Below the pieces are notes generated by a model, which had not been told where the DNA came from, did no database searches, and worked only from the letters and a program-made list of their open reading frames with translations. A stretch of DNA of 64,000 nucleotides from positions 124,001 through 188,000 of the forward strand of contig NZ_FNBE01000014.1 of NCBI RefSeq assembly GCF_900102195.1, in the 5' to 3' direction. Each line of letters starts with the position of its first letter. Positions within the stretch are counted from its first letter, which is position 1. Both the position numbers and the translations under genes were made by a program. Positions 51,581 to 61,038 of the stretch are shown here, one piece after another. This DNA is from Pseudonocardia oroxyli (GTDB lineage: Bacteria > Actinomycetota > Actinomycetes > Mycobacteriales > Pseudonocardiaceae).

Positions 51581-51683
51581 CGGCCTCCGGGCCCGACCCC
51601 GCCTCCCGGGCGGGGTCGGGCCCCCTCGCAGGCGGGGGTGCCGGGGTACCGTTCGTCCGGAGAGCCGAGAGACGAGCGAGGGC

Positions 51684-52133
51684 ATGAAGCACACGAGCCA
51701 CGCGGACTACGCCCTGCGCGTGCTCCTCTACCTGAGAGTGGCCCCCGGACGCCGCGGGTCGGTGGGCGAGATGGCCGAGGCGCACCGGGTGTCCCGACAC
51801 CACCTGGACAAGGTGGTCAACCGCCTGGCCGCCGCCGAGCTCGTCGAGACCACCCGCGGCCGGGGTGGCGGGGTGCGGCTGGTCCGCGATCCCGAGACGA
51901 TCACCGTGGGCGCGGTCATGCGCGCGATGGAGTCGGACTTCGCCGTCGTCGAGTGCCTCGGCCCCGCCCGCTACTGTCGCGTGGCCGGCGTCTGCGGGGC
52001 GCGCAGCGTGTTCGCCCGCGCGCTCGACGCGTACTTCGCGGTGCTCGACGAGGCGACCCTGGAGGACATCGCCGAGAACGACCTCGGCCTGCGCGGCGCG
52101 CTCGGTCTACTCCACGGCGCGGGCGGCGCCTGA
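51684..52133 (+). CDS. Rrf2-family iron-sulfur regulator (NsrR-like)
   Basis: The 149-residue protein has an N-terminal Rrf2 winged helix (HADYALRVLLYLRVAPG, VGEMAEAHRVSRHHLDKVVN, TTRGRGGGVRLV) and three cysteines at 91, 98 and 104 (C-x6-C-x5-C), fitting an NsrR-like cluster site for nitric oxide or redox sensing. It lies between two ACAD-like genes in the same direction and probably controls them. The ATG at 51684 is well placed for the family length. Confidence 0.87.
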   Translation: MKHTSHADYALRVLLYLRVAPGRRGSVGEMAEAHRVSRHHLDKVVNRLAAAELVETTRGRGGGVRLVRDPETITVGAVMRAMESDFAVVECLGPARYCRVAGVCGARSVFARALDAYFAVLDEATLEDIAENDLGLRGALGLLHGAGGA

Positions 52134-52217
52134 CCGCACCGTCCCGGACCCGACGCCCCGGCCCCGACGACCCCGGCCCCGACGACGTGGCGTCCCGACC
52201 GACCGTGGAGGAACGCT

Positions 52218-53522
52218 GTGGCCGTCGACTTCGACCTGACCCCGGCACAGAGGAAGCTCAAGTACGAGGCCCGCGAGTTCGCGCACGAGGTGCTCCGCCC
52301 CGCGGCCGCGGCGGCGGACGCCCTGGCCGACCCGCAGCAGGCCTTCGTGGCGATGCGGCCGGTGTACGAGCAGGCCGCCGCCCGCGGCATGACGACGATG
52401 TTCCTGCCGAAGGAGTACGGCGGCGGCGGCGCGTCGAACGTCGACTTCCTCATCGCGATCGAGGAGCTGTGCGCGGTGGACCCGGGCTTCCCGACCGTCC
52501 TCCTGGTCAACGGCCTCGCCCTGCTGCCGCTGCTCACGTTCGGGACCGAGGAGCAACGCGAGACCTGGCTCCGCAGGGCCACCGGCGACGAGCGGGGCGG
52601 GTTCCTCGCGGGCTGGGCGGTCAGCGAGCGCGGCGGCACGGCGAACTTCGACCACCCCAGCCCGCGCGCGGGCATCCAGCTCCTCGCCGAGCACGACCGC
52701 AAGCGCGGCGAGTACGTCCTGCACGGCGAGAAGCACTGGCCGTGCAACGCGGGCGGCTGGGACCTCGGCGGGGCCGACGTGACGCTGTGCGTCGTCCGGA
52801 CCGACCGGCACGGCGGCGGCAAGGAGGCGCTCAGCGCCGTCCTCGTCGAACGGGGCACGCCCGGCGTCGAGTACGAGGTCATCGACAAGATCGCGCACCG
52901 CACCTGCCAGAACGTGACCATGACCTTCCGGGGCGCGCGGGTGCCGGAGACGAACCTGCTGGCCGAGGGCGCGGGCGACCTGCTGATCAACCAGAACTTC
53001 ACGTGGTCGGGGCCGATCGCGGGGATCGCGGCCGTCGGCGTCGCCCGGGGCGCCTACGAGTTCACCCTGAAGTGGGCGCGCACCTTCACCGGTGGCGGCT
53101 CGGCGCCGATCATCGGCCACCAGGCCGTGGGCAACCTGCTCACCGAGATCGCGAGCAAGATCGAGGCCGGGCGCTACTTCTGTTGGAAGACCGCGCACTA
53201 CATGGACGCCCACCCCGGCCAGGGGCACGCGCTCGGCGGCATGAACAAGACGTACTGCGGCGATCTCATGCAGAGCGTCGTGTTCGACTGCATGCGGGTC
53301 GTCGGGGTCAACGCGTTGGACCGCAAGTTCCCGATGGCCAAGTTCTACCGCGAGGCCGCCGTGTTCTCCCTCTACGACGCGGGCAACCTCGGGATGCAGC
53401 GCCGTCGGGCCTGGGGTGTCATGGCCGACCGCGCGTTCACCCCGGACACCTTCGTCGACGGCGCCGCCCTGCCGTTCACCCGTTCCATGGAGGGCTACGG
53501 CGTCATCGCCGAGCAGCGCTGA
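52218..53522 (+). CDS. Acyl-CoA dehydrogenase-like flavoprotein (second paralogue)
   Basis: The 434-residue protein is clearly paralogous to the one at 50.3 kb, sharing LTPAQRKLKYEAREFAHEVL, LPKEYGGGGASNVDFL, QNFTWSGPIAGIAAVG and LYDAGNLGMQRRRAWGVMAD. Asp387 again occupies the usual catalytic glutamate position. The GTG at 52218 follows GGAGGAAC. The gene ends in a 10-base tandem repeat that contains its stop codon. The pair may form a heteromeric or two-substrate system under the Rrf2 regulator. Substrates are unknown. Confidence 0.8.
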   Translation: MAVDFDLTPAQRKLKYEAREFAHEVLRPAAAAADALADPQQAFVAMRPVYEQAAARGMTTMFLPKEYGGGGASNVDFLIAIEELCAVDPGFPTVLLVNGLALLPLLTFGTEEQRETWLRRATGDERGGFLAGWAVSERGGTANFDHPSPRAGIQLLAEHDRKRGEYVLHGEKHWPCNAGGWDLGGADVTLCVVRTDRHGGGKEALSAVLVERGTPGVEYEVIDKIAHRTCQNVTMTFRGARVPETNLLAEGAGDLLINQNFTWSGPIAGIAAVGVARGAYEFTLKWARTFTGGGSAPIIGHQAVGNLLTEIASKIEAGRYFCWKTAHYMDAHPGQGHALGGMNKTYCGDLMQSVVFDCMRVVGVNALDRKFPMAKFYREAAVFSLYDAGNLGMQRRRAWGVMADRAFTPDTFVDGAALPFTRSMEGYGVIAEQR

Positions 53523-53540
53523 ACAGCGCTGAACAGCGCT
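53511..53540. repeat. 10-bp tandem repeat across a stop codon
   Basis: GAGCAGCGCT is followed by two copies of GAACAGCGCT. The TGA of the second ACAD-like gene is formed at the first junction and repeated at the second, which suggests slippage at the gene's end. Confidence 0.85.
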
Positions 53541-53554
53541 CCTCACACCGGCAC

Positions 53555-54189
53555 CGTGGCCGCGGTGAGGTCCAGCTCGCCGGTCACTGCGTCGCCCGCC
53601 AAGAGGGTCGGACGTGTGTGGTGCCGACCGGCGGGTTCGCGCTGTTCGACACCACGAGCCGATACGACCTGGAGTTCGTCGAGGATCCCGGCCTCCGGGA
53701 GTGGCGGATCCTGTCCTTCCGGGTCCCCCGCGAGAAGCTGGCGCCGCTGCTCGCGGACCCTCGGCGGGCGACCTCGATCACCCACGACGCCCGCGCGAAC
53801 GGCCTCGCCTCGCTCAACCGGTACCTCGCGGCGAACCTCCGCACCGCGACCGACCTCTCGGCCGCGCGGACGGCGCGGCGGTTCGGCATCTCCGTCCGCA
53901 CGCTGCACGGCCTCTACGCGGGCGGCGAGCGCACCTATGCGCAGACGGTCATGGCGCTGCGCGTCGAGGGCTGCGCCGAGGAGCTGACCCGCGCCACCGC
54001 ACGCCTCTCCCTGACCGACACGGCCACGCGGTGGGGTTCTGCGACCTCTCGCACCTCAACCGCGTCGTCAAGGCCCAGCTGGGCTGCCTGCCCGGCGGGT
54101 ACCGGGCGCGCAGGCGGGAAGGTGTCGATACCGTGCCGGTGGTGTACGACCCGGGTGCCGTCGTGGAGAACCGCCTCTCCACGGGCTGA
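53555..54189 (+). pseudogene. AraC-family regulator remnant (truncated, frameshifted)
   Basis: One frame reads GEVQLAGHCVARQEGRTCVV, GGFALFDTTSRYDLEF and RILSFRVPREKL, the end of an AraC ligand-binding domain. It continues RRFGISVRTLHGLYAGGERT, the first AraC helix-turn-helix. Near 54036 the frame shifts by one base and the second helix-turn-helix (GFCDLSHLNRVVKAQLGCLP) continues in another frame to TGA at 54187. The first third of the protein and the start codon are missing, so only about 210 of some 320 residues remain. It cannot make a functional regulator unless the frameshift is an error. Confidence 0.8.
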
Positions 54190-54225
54190 CTCCGCCGCCG
54201 CGGCTCGACCTGCTCCCGGTCCTCC

Positions 54226-55380
54226 TCAGCAGGTCGAGCCGCCCGGCGCGGCCAGCCACCGGATCAGCTGCGGGACGACGTCGAGAGCGATGAAGCCGTG
54301 GTCCGCGCCGGGGACCACCACGGACGTGACCTCCGCGCCCGCGGCACACTGTGCCGCGACGAACCGTGCGGTGGTGTCGGGGCGGACCAGGGTGTCCGCG
54401 CCGCCCTGCGCCACGAACACCGGCACCGGGATGCGGTCCCGACCCGGGGTGTTCTCGCGCAGCAGGCTCGCCCACGGCTCGACGGTCGCCGGGTCGGCCC
54501 GCAGGTCGTGCCCGACCAACGGCCCGGCGAGGGCGTGGAGCCGGTCGTTCTGGCCGATCAGGCACAGGGCCGCCATCTGCGGGATCGCGGCCGCGGCCTC
54601 CGGGGTCAGGATCGCGTCCAGCGGCGCACCGTAGTTCGCGGCGTAGGCGGCGAACGCGTAGGCACCGATCGTGACCCCCGAGACGTCCCCGATGTCCGCG
54701 TCCAGCAGCCCGGCCAGCTCGACGGCGGGCGCCGCGGCCGCCACCCCGCGCAGCCGCAGCTCGGGCGCGTAGGTCGCGGCGCGCTCGGCCGCGAACAGCA
54801 CGGCGTGCCCGCCCTGGGAGTGCCCCCACAGCACCAGGCCGTCCCCCGCGCCCGCCTCGGGCAGGGCGCGGGCCGCGCGGGCGGCGTCGAGGACGGCCTG
54901 GGAGGACGTCGTCCCGATCAGGTAGGTGGGCGCCGTCGGGTAGTCGGTCGCCGCGACCACGTAGCCGGCGGCGAGCAGCTCCTGCAGCCCCTCGATCAGG
55001 CTGAACGGCGCGTCGCCCGCCGAGGGCGCGCACCGCGGCGCGGTCCCGGTCGTCGGGTGGGCCCACGAGACGACCGTCCGGCCGCCCGGCGGCGGGGCCG
55101 CCGTGGGGGCGACGACGACGCCCGAGACGGCGATGTCGGCGCCCCGGTCGTCCCGGGAGTGGTAGAGCACCCGCCAGGCCGCCGCCCCGTCCGGGGCCCC
55201 GAGCAGGCGTTCCGAGCGGATCAGGGTGCCCGGCGCGGCCTCGGGCAGCGGGTCCGGGACCCGGTAGAAGGGTGCCGAGGTCGCACCGTCGGTCACCCCG
55301 TCGACGACGCGGCGCTCCAGCGTCGAGCCGCACCCCGCGGTGAGCAGCAGCAGGACCAGCACCGCGGCGGCGGCCCTCAC
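54226..55380 (-). CDS. Secreted lipase (LIP family) lipoprotein
   Basis: The 384-residue protein begins with a lipoprotein signal (AAAVLVLLLLTAGC, lipid cysteine near residue 17), so it is probably anchored outside the membrane. It has an alpha/beta-hydrolase core with the nucleophile elbow LWGHSQGGHAV (near 170), a catalytic aspartate in FVAQGGADTLV and histidine in VPGADHGFIAL. This is the secretory lipase family known from actinobacteria and Candida. The likely substrates are triacylglycerols or other lipid esters. The ATG at 55380 is divergent from the response regulator. Confidence 0.87.
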   Translation of the reverse strand: MRAAAAVLVLLLLTAGCGSTLERRVVDGVTDGATSAPFYRVPDPLPEAAPGTLIRSERLLGAPDGAAAWRVLYHSRDDRGADIAVSGVVVAPTAAPPPGGRTVVSWAHPTTGTAPRCAPSAGDAPFSLIEGLQELLAAGYVVAATDYPTAPTYLIGTTSSQAVLDAARAARALPEAGAGDGLVLWGHSQGGHAVLFAAERAATYAPELRLRGVAAAAPAVELAGLLDADIGDVSGVTIGAYAFAAYAANYGAPLDAILTPEAAAAIPQMAALCLIGQNDRLHALAGPLVGHDLRADPATVEPWASLLRENTPGRDRIPVPVFVAQGGADTLVRPDTTARFVAAQCAAGAEVTSVVVPGADHGFIALDVVPQLIRWLAAPGGSTC

Positions 55381-55501
55381 CGCAGGCCCGACGGGAACTC
55401 GGCCTGCCGGTGCAGCAGAGCGACGGTGGGGCTCACTCCGGGGCGGTCGTCTCCGCGCCCGGTGTCGTTACGGCCCGGGTGGGCCGCCGTAGGCTCCCGG
55501 C

Positions 55502-56188
55502 ATGGCCCGGCTGCTGCTGGTGGAGGACGACGACACGATCGGCCACGCGCTCTCGTCGAGCCTGGCCGCGCACGGGCACGAGATCGCCTGGCACACCCGC
55601 GGCCGCGACGCGCTCGCGGAGGCCGCCCGCGGCCCGCTGGACCTGGTGCTGCTGGACCTGGGTCTGCCCGATCTCGACGGCGTCGCCGTGTGCCGTGGGC
55701 TCCGCGCGGCCCAGCCGGACGCGGTGGTGGTGATGCTGACCGCGCGGGCCGAGGAGATGGACGTGATCATCGGCCTTGAGGCGGGCGCAGACGACTACCT
55801 GACCAAGCCGGTCCGGCTCGCCGAGCTGCACGCCCGCGTCCGCGCCCACCTGCGTCGGCGGGCACCCGCGACCCCGGGCGGACCGCCCGCGCTCGGTGAC
55901 CTGGCCCTCGACACGGCGGCCCGCCGGGTCACCGTGGACGGCACCGAGGTCACGCTGCGCACCAAGGAGTACGAGCTGCTCGCCCGGCTCGCCGCCGAGC
56001 CCGGCGTCGCCGTCAGCCGCGAGACGTTGATGTCCGAGGTGTGGGACGAGCACTGGTTCGGCTCGACCAAGACCCTCGACGTGCACGTCGCCGCGCTGCG
56101 CCGCAGGCTCGCCGAGGCCGGGGGCTCGGCGCGGCTGCCCACCATCGTCACCCTGCGCGGGCACGGGTACCGCCTGGACCCGCCCTGA
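55502..56188 (+). CDS. OmpR-family response regulator
   Basis: The 228-residue protein has a receiver domain (about 1-118) with the acidic pocket VEDDD, phospho-acceptor VLLDLGLPD near residue 51, MLTAR and YLTKP. A winged-helix effector domain follows (about 130-226; [42 protein letters not shown]). The histidine kinase gene follows in the same direction. Target genes are unknown, with the lipase and PAP2 genes as plausible neighbours. Confidence 0.92.
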   Translation: MARLLLVEDDDTIGHALSSSLAAHGHEIAWHTRGRDALAEAARGPLDLVLLDLGLPDLDGVAVCRGLRAAQPDAVVVMLTARAEEMDVIIGLEAGADDYLTKPVRLAELHARVRAHLRRRAPATPGGPPALGDLALDTAARRVTVDGTEVTLRTKEYELLARLAAEPGVAVSRETLMSEVWDEHWFGSTKTLDVHVAALRRRLAEAGGSARLPTIVTLRGHGYRLDPP

Positions 56189-56364
56189 TTTTGCCGTCCG
56201 CTTGCCCCGCGTGGAACCGGCCCGAACCCTGCGGTTCCTACCGTCGACCCCGTGCAGACCCCGCTCGCCCCGTGAGGGCGACCGAGCGAGACCGGGAGCG
56301 GACGACCGCGGTGCGACCCGCGGCCGTAGCCTCGTCCCGACCGTCCGGCCGTGAGGGGGTGCCC

Positions 56365-57633
56365 GTGCGCAGGCGCATCGTCGTGCTCACCCTCGCCGTC
56401 GCCGCGCTGGCCGTCGCCCTGTTCGGCATCCCGCTCGCCGGGATCGTGGTCGCCTACGTCCAGAACGACGAGCGCGGCGAGCTCGCGCAGGTCGCGGACG
56501 TCGCGGCGCTGAGCGTGGCGGTGGAGCTGGCGAAGGGACGGGACCCGGTCCTCCCGACCTTCGGGTCCGGTGCCGACGTCGCGCTCTACGCCCGGGACGG
56601 CACCCGCGTGCTCGGGCGCGGGCCGGCCACCGCGGACCAGTCGGTCGCGGACGCGCTGGCGGTGGGCCGGGACTCCGACGACGACTGGATCGTCGCCGTC
56701 CCGGTCACCGGGGACGACCCGCGGGCCGGGGCGATCCGCGTCACCGTGCCCCCGACGGAGTCGTACGCGAAGATCGGGCTCTCCTGGGCCGCGATGCTGG
56801 CCCTCGCCGCCGCGGCGCTGGCCGCGGTCTGGTTCGTGGCCCGCCGCCAGGCGGGCAGGCTCGCGGGCCCCCTCGAACAGCTGTCCCGCGCGGCCCGGCG
56901 CCTCGGCGACGGCGACTTCACCGTCCGCTCCCCCGCCGTCGGCATCCCCGAGATCGACTCGGTGGGCGCGGACCTGGACGCCACCGCCCAGCGGCTGGGC
57001 GACCTCGTGGCCCGCGAACGCGCCTTCACCGCAGACGCCTCCCACCAGCTCCGCACCCCGCTCGCGGGGCTCCGGCTGACCCTGGAGAGCGCGCTGGAGG
57101 ACCCGGACGCGGACCCGCGGGCGGCCATGCGGGAGGCCGTCCGGGCCGCCGACGGACTCCACCGCACGATCGAGGACCTCCTCGCGCTCGCCCGCGACAC
57201 CGAGACGGTGCGGACCGCCCTCGACCTCCCGGCCCTGCTCGCCGAGCTCGACCGCGGGTGGGCGGGACACGACCTGCGGATCGCGGCCGATCCCGACCTG
57301 CCCGCGGTGTGGGCGTCCACCGCCGCGGTCCGCCAGGTCGTGGCGGTGCTCGTCGACAACGCCGTCCGCCACGGGCGGGAGCCCGTCACGGTCGCGGTGC
57401 GGGACCTCGGCGGCGCCGTCGCGATCGACGTCGCCGACCGGGGCGACGGGATCGTCGTCCCCGAGACCGAGCTCTTCGCCCGCCGCGCGCCCCACGCCGC
57501 GGGACACGGGATCGGGCTGGCGCTGGCCCGCAGCCTCGCCGAGGCCCAGGGCGGGCGGCTGGCCCTCACCCGCACCACCCCGCCGACCTTCACCCTGCTG
57601 CTGCCCGCGGACCCGGACTTTCCCGAGCGCTAA
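56365..57633 (+). CDS. Sensor histidine kinase
   Basis: The 422-residue protein has two membrane helices (about 5-30 and 135-155) enclosing an extracytoplasmic sensor loop of about 100 residues, then HAMP (about 155-210), a HisKA domain with [20 protein letters not shown] (His near 227) and an ATPase domain with [19 protein letters not shown] and [18 protein letters not shown]. It should phosphorylate the response regulator encoded 176 bases upstream. The GTG at 56365 follows GAGGGGG. A GTG two codons earlier is possible. Confidence 0.9.
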   Translation: MRRRIVVLTLAVAALAVALFGIPLAGIVVAYVQNDERGELAQVADVAALSVAVELAKGRDPVLPTFGSGADVALYARDGTRVLGRGPATADQSVADALAVGRDSDDDWIVAVPVTGDDPRAGAIRVTVPPTESYAKIGLSWAAMLALAAAALAAVWFVARRQAGRLAGPLEQLSRAARRLGDGDFTVRSPAVGIPEIDSVGADLDATAQRLGDLVARERAFTADASHQLRTPLAGLRLTLESALEDPDADPRAAMREAVRAADGLHRTIEDLLALARDTETVRTALDLPALLAELDRGWAGHDLRIAADPDLPAVWASTAAVRQVVAVLVDNAVRHGREPVTVAVRDLGGAVAIDVADRGDGIVVPETELFARRAPHAAGHGIGLALARSLAEAQGGRLALTRTTPPTFTLLLPADPDFPER

Positions 57634-57751
57634 CCGTCCGCTGGTCGGGCCCGCACCAGCCGGTTCGTAGCGTCGACGACATGACGACGCCGCCGTCCTC
57701 CGCCCCCTGTCGCTCGCCCCGCGGACGGGCCCTCGTCGCCGGGACCGTGCG

Positions 57752-58498
57752 ATGAGCACCGCGGACGCGACCGTGGTCCTCGGCCTGTCGCTGATGGCCG
57801 CCTGGCTGGTCGCCGTCGTCGCGCTGCGGCGCCGCGTGCCGCCCGGCATGCTCGCCGGCCTGGGTGTCGCCGCCGTCTGTTTCGCGCTGTACGCCGGGGT
57901 CGTCGACGCCGTCGCCGACCCGGCACCGCTCGCCGGGGCGGACGCCCCCGTGCTCGCGTGGCTCGTCGCCCACCGCACCCCCGGGCTCGACACCCTCCTG
58001 CGCGCGGTCAGCACCGTGGGCGGCACCCTCGGCATGACGGTGCTGGCGGCGGCGGGGGCGCTCGTCCTGCTCGTGCGGCAGCGGATGCGCCACGCGCTCC
58101 TCGTCGTCGTCGCGGCCGCGGGCGCCGGGCTGCTCGTGACCCTCACGAAGAACCTCTACCAGCGCGAACGCCCACCGCTCGCGGTCCGCCTCACCGTGGA
58201 GACCACCTACTCGCTGCCCTCGGGGCACGCACTCGGCTCCGCCGTCGTGCTCGGCGTGCTGGCCGTCGTGGTGGTCCTCGGACTCCGGTCGGCCGCCGCC
58301 CGGGCCCTGGTCGCGGCCTGCGCGGTCCTCGGCACGCTGATCATCGGGTTCAGCAGGCTCTATCTCGGCGCCCACTGGCTCACCGACGTCCTGGCGGGCT
58401 GGCTGCTCGGCGCGGCCTGGCTCGCCCTCTGCGTCACCCTCGTGCGTCCGCACACGACCCGAGCGTCGGACCTCGAGGAGCAGGCGGTCGCGCGCTAG
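57752..58498 (+). CDS. PAP2-family membrane phosphatase
   Basis: The 248-residue protein has five to six membrane helices and the three PAP2 phosphatase motifs: KNLYQRERP (near 130), YSLPSGHALG (near 150) and SRLYLGAHWLTDV (near 203). It probably removes phosphate from a lipid phosphate such as phosphatidate or an undecaprenyl carrier. Its ATG overlaps the stop of a 24-codon open frame (57681-57755), which may be a short upstream cistron. Its TAG stop is formed by the first bases of the inverted-repeat element that follows. Confidence 0.87.
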   Translation: MSTADATVVLGLSLMAAWLVAVVALRRRVPPGMLAGLGVAAVCFALYAGVVDAVADPAPLAGADAPVLAWLVAHRTPGLDTLLRAVSTVGGTLGMTVLAAAGALVLLVRQRMRHALLVVVAAAGAGLLVTLTKNLYQRERPPLAVRLTVETTYSLPSGHALGSAVVLGVLAVVVVLGLRSAAARALVAACAVLGTLIIGFSRLYLGAHWLTDVLAGWLLGAAWLALCVTLVRPHTTRASDLEEQAVAR

Positions 58499-58662
58499 TG
58501 CCCCGTCCAGAAACGTTCAGGACCGAACTCGGCGGCCCAGCCACCCGTGGGCGGCGTTGCCACCCCGGCCGAGTACGCCCGGTACGAGACCGGGGCGGCG
58601 CCTTGCCCACGAGCGGCTGGATCCCCCGATTCCGGCCCCAACGTTCCTGGACGGGGCACTAG
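58495..58662. mobile_element. 168-bp terminal-inverted-repeat element (MITE-like)
   Basis: The segment begins CTAGTGCCCCGTCCAG and ends with the reverse complement CTGGACGGGGCACTAG. Pairing continues imperfectly for almost 60 bases on each side (23 outer bases with one mismatch), so the whole can fold into one long hairpin. The terminal CTAG at each end provides the TAG stop codon of both convergent neighbours (PAP2 and LCP genes). It encodes nothing. A palindromic miniature element or a large bidirectional terminator are the two readings. Confidence 0.75.
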
Positions 58663-60137
58663 TTCACGCAGGGCACGCCCGCCGCCGTCAGCGGTGGGGT
58701 CGCCGGTGGGGTCGCCGCGCCCGTGGGCGCGGTGTGCGCAGTGGGTGCGGTGGGCGCGGTGGGCGCAGCGGGCGCAGCGGGCGCGGTGTAGTCGGCGCCC
58801 AGCCGGACCACGAGCCGGTGTGCGGGCACCGAGGGGTCCGCGACGACCGGGATCCCGCCGAGGTCGCCCGCCAGCACCGCGGCCGCGGGGTCAGCGGCGG
58901 TGTGCGCCCGGACGCTGGACGTGCGGGTCGCCCCCGTGGTGGCGGTGCTGCCCGCGGTCGCACCGTCCGCCACCGCCAGCGCCTCGACCTGGGCGGCGAG
59001 GCCGGTGCGGGTGGTGCCGTTCAGCGTGTCCACGGTGGTGCCGCCCAGCCCGGGTGCCGCCGGTGCCGGGTCGTCCGAGCCGGTGGCGGGCGCGGTGAGC
59101 CCCGCGACGAACGCACGCACGGCCGACGGGTCGACCTGCACCGCCTCGCCGTCGGACGGGGTCCGCAGCGCGAGGCTGCCGGTGGGGATGGTGCGGAAGT
59201 CGATGTTCCCACCCGAGAGGCCCTGGGCCTGGGTGGCGAATCCCAGCACGTCCCAGCCCTGGTCGAGGACGACGTACCGGTCCACCGCCGCGACCAGCCG
59301 CGACAGCGTCCCGGGGTCGGCCAGGGTGTGCGCGGACAGCAGCTCGTGGGCCAGGCCCGCCATGAACGCCTGCTGTCGCACGATCCGGTCGAGGTCACCG
59401 CGGGGCAGGCCGTGGCGCTGACGCACGAAGGCCAGCGCCTGCGCCCCCTGCAGGGTCTGCGGACCCGCGGGCAGGTCCACCCCGGAGTAGCTGTCACGGG
59501 CGGGCGCGTTCAGGCACACCGGCACCCCGCCCAGCACGTCGGTGATCTCCGCGAACCCCACGAGGTTGATCTCGGCGAAGTGGTCCACCGAGGCGCCGGT
59601 GAGCTGCTCGACGGTGTCGACCAGCTCCCGCCTGCCCGCCTGGTCGGCCTGCGTCGTCAGGTCGGCGCCCTGGACCCCGGACGCGCCGAGCCGGGCGAGG
59701 GCGTCGGTGCGGGCCCGCGCGTACGCCGAGTTGATCTTGTGACGGCCGTAGCCGGGGATGTCCACGTAGGAGTCGCGCGGGATCGAGATCGCGGTGGCCT
59801 GCGCGCTCGGGTCGTCCGGGATCCGCACCAGGATCAGTGTGTCGGTGTTGAGGGTGCCGGTGTCGCTGCCCGCGTTCAGCTCGTCGAGCACCTGCTGCGG
59901 CAGCGGGTTCCCGTGCCCGTCGGTGCGGCTGTCGAGGCCCACGAGCAGGATGTCCGTCGCGCCGTCGGCCGACCGGGCGCCGCTGAGCACGTCGCTGGTC
60001 GCGAGCGAGCCCGTCAACGAGTGGTACACCGACCAGCCGTAACCGGTCAGGACCAGGACCAACGCGGACAGCGCCGCGACCGCCACCCGCAGGAGGGGGG
60101 CCCGGCGCCGCCCGCGCTCAGGCGGTGCCGGTGGCAC
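58659..60137 (-). CDS. LytR-CpsA-Psr (LCP) family cell-wall glycopolymer ligase
   Basis: The 492-residue protein has one N-terminal membrane anchor (VAVAALSALVLVLTGYGWSV) and an LCP catalytic domain (about 60-260). The domain has ILLVGLDSRTD, NTDTLILVRI, AISIPRDSYVDIPGYGRHKI and FVRQRHGLPRGDLDRIVRQQ, holding the expected arginines and aspartates. A LytR C-terminal domain follows (about 350-440). It should attach teichoic acid-like or arabinogalactan polymers to peptidoglycan outside the cell. The end is low-complexity (alanine, proline, threonine) and its TAG stop lies in the adjacent inverted-repeat element. The ATG overlaps the deacetylase gene by 20 bases. Confidence 0.9.
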   Translation of the reverse strand: MPPAPPERGRRRAPLLRVAVAALSALVLVLTGYGWSVYHSLTGSLATSDVLSGARSADGATDILLVGLDSRTDGHGNPLPQQVLDELNAGSDTGTLNTDTLILVRIPDDPSAQATAISIPRDSYVDIPGYGRHKINSAYARARTDALARLGASGVQGADLTTQADQAGRRELVDTVEQLTGASVDHFAEINLVGFAEITDVLGGVPVCLNAPARDSYSGVDLPAGPQTLQGAQALAFVRQRHGLPRGDLDRIVRQQAFMAGLAHELLSAHTLADPGTLSRLVAAVDRYVVLDQGWDVLGFATQAQGLSGGNIDFRTIPTGSLALRTPSDGEAVQVDPSAVRAFVAGLTAPATGSDDPAPAAPGLGGTTVDTLNGTTRTGLAAQVEALAVADGATAGSTATTGATRTSSVRAHTAADPAAAVLAGDLGGIPVVADPSVPAHRLVVRLGADYTAPAAPAAPTAPTAPTAHTAPTGAATPPATPPLTAAGVPCVN

Positions 60138-60939
60138 GGCTGGTCCCGAACATCTCGTCGAGGGTCACCGGCGTGAGCCCCCGCTGCCGGATCAGGTCCG
60201 TGATCTGGTCGAACAGCCCGAGCACCGTGGGGTGGTTCGCGTGGCCGAGCACGATCCGCCCCGGCGTCAGGTACTTCTCCGCCTGCGACATCAGGAACTC
60301 GGGGGTGATGGTCGTCGAGTCCGAGTAGGAGCCGTTCCACAGCACGGAGCGGGTCCAGCCGGCGTCCGCCGCGATGCCGTCGACCCGCGCGTCGTGCAGG
60401 CCGTACGGCGGGCGGTAGTACGGCCGGGTCGTGATGCCGAAGACCCGCTGCACCCAGTCCTCGTTGCGGGCGAGCTCGGCACGGACGTCGCCGTCGGCCA
60501 GCGTGGTCAGCTTCGGATGGGTGAAGGTGTGGTTCATGACCTGGACCTGACCGGCGGCGACCAGTGGGGCCAGGACCGCGGCGTGCGGCTCCCACTCCCG
60601 CGCGTAGGTGCCGTTGGGGCTGAAGGTCAGGTGGGTCCCGGTCCGGCGCGCGAACTCGACGTACCCCGCCACGCAGTCCGCGCAGGTCCCGTCGTCCACG
60701 GTCAGGGCGACCCGGGAGCCGTCGGCCGATCCGGAGGAGACCGTCGTCGACCGACCGGGCACCGCGGCGGGGATCGGCGGCAGCGCGGGGACCGCCGGGG
60801 CCGCCGGTGTGGGGGCTCCGGCCGCCTGCCCGCCGCCGGTCTCGGGCGCCGAGCAGGCGGCCAGGCCGAGGCCCAGCAACCCCACGAACGCCCGCCGCGG
60901 CAGGCCGCGCCTGCTCCCGTCCCGACACCCGGACCCCAT
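60118..60939 (-). CDS. Polysaccharide deacetylase (NodB-like) lipoprotein
   Basis: The 273-residue protein has a signal with an RR pair (LPRRAFVGLLGLGLAACS), suggesting twin-arginine export and a lipidated cysteine near residue 34. Its NodB domain has VALTVDDGTCAD with the metal-binding aspartate, VMNHTFTHPKL with the HxxxH ligands and YYRPPYGLHD. It probably deacetylates cell-wall or capsular sugars. GGAGGT precedes the ATG at 60939. It is in one operon with the LCP protein downstream. Confidence 0.88.
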   Translation of the reverse strand: MGSGCRDGSRRGLPRRAFVGLLGLGLAACSAPETGGGQAAGAPTPAAPAVPALPPIPAAVPGRSTTVSSGSADGSRVALTVDDGTCADCVAGYVEFARRTGTHLTFSPNGTYAREWEPHAAVLAPLVAAGQVQVMNHTFTHPKLTTLADGDVRAELARNEDWVQRVFGITTRPYYRPPYGLHDARVDGIAADAGWTRSVLWNGSYSDSTTITPEFLMSQAEKYLTPGRIVLGHANHPTVLGLFDQITDLIRQRGLTPVTLDEMFGTSRATGTA

Positions 60940-61038
60940 GCCCGACCTCCCGTCGCCGATCACCCGTGCCGGAGGGTAGGAGCGGCGTCCCCACCGTTCG
61001 GTCAGCGGCGGGTTAACGCACGGCAAGACGCGGCCGGG

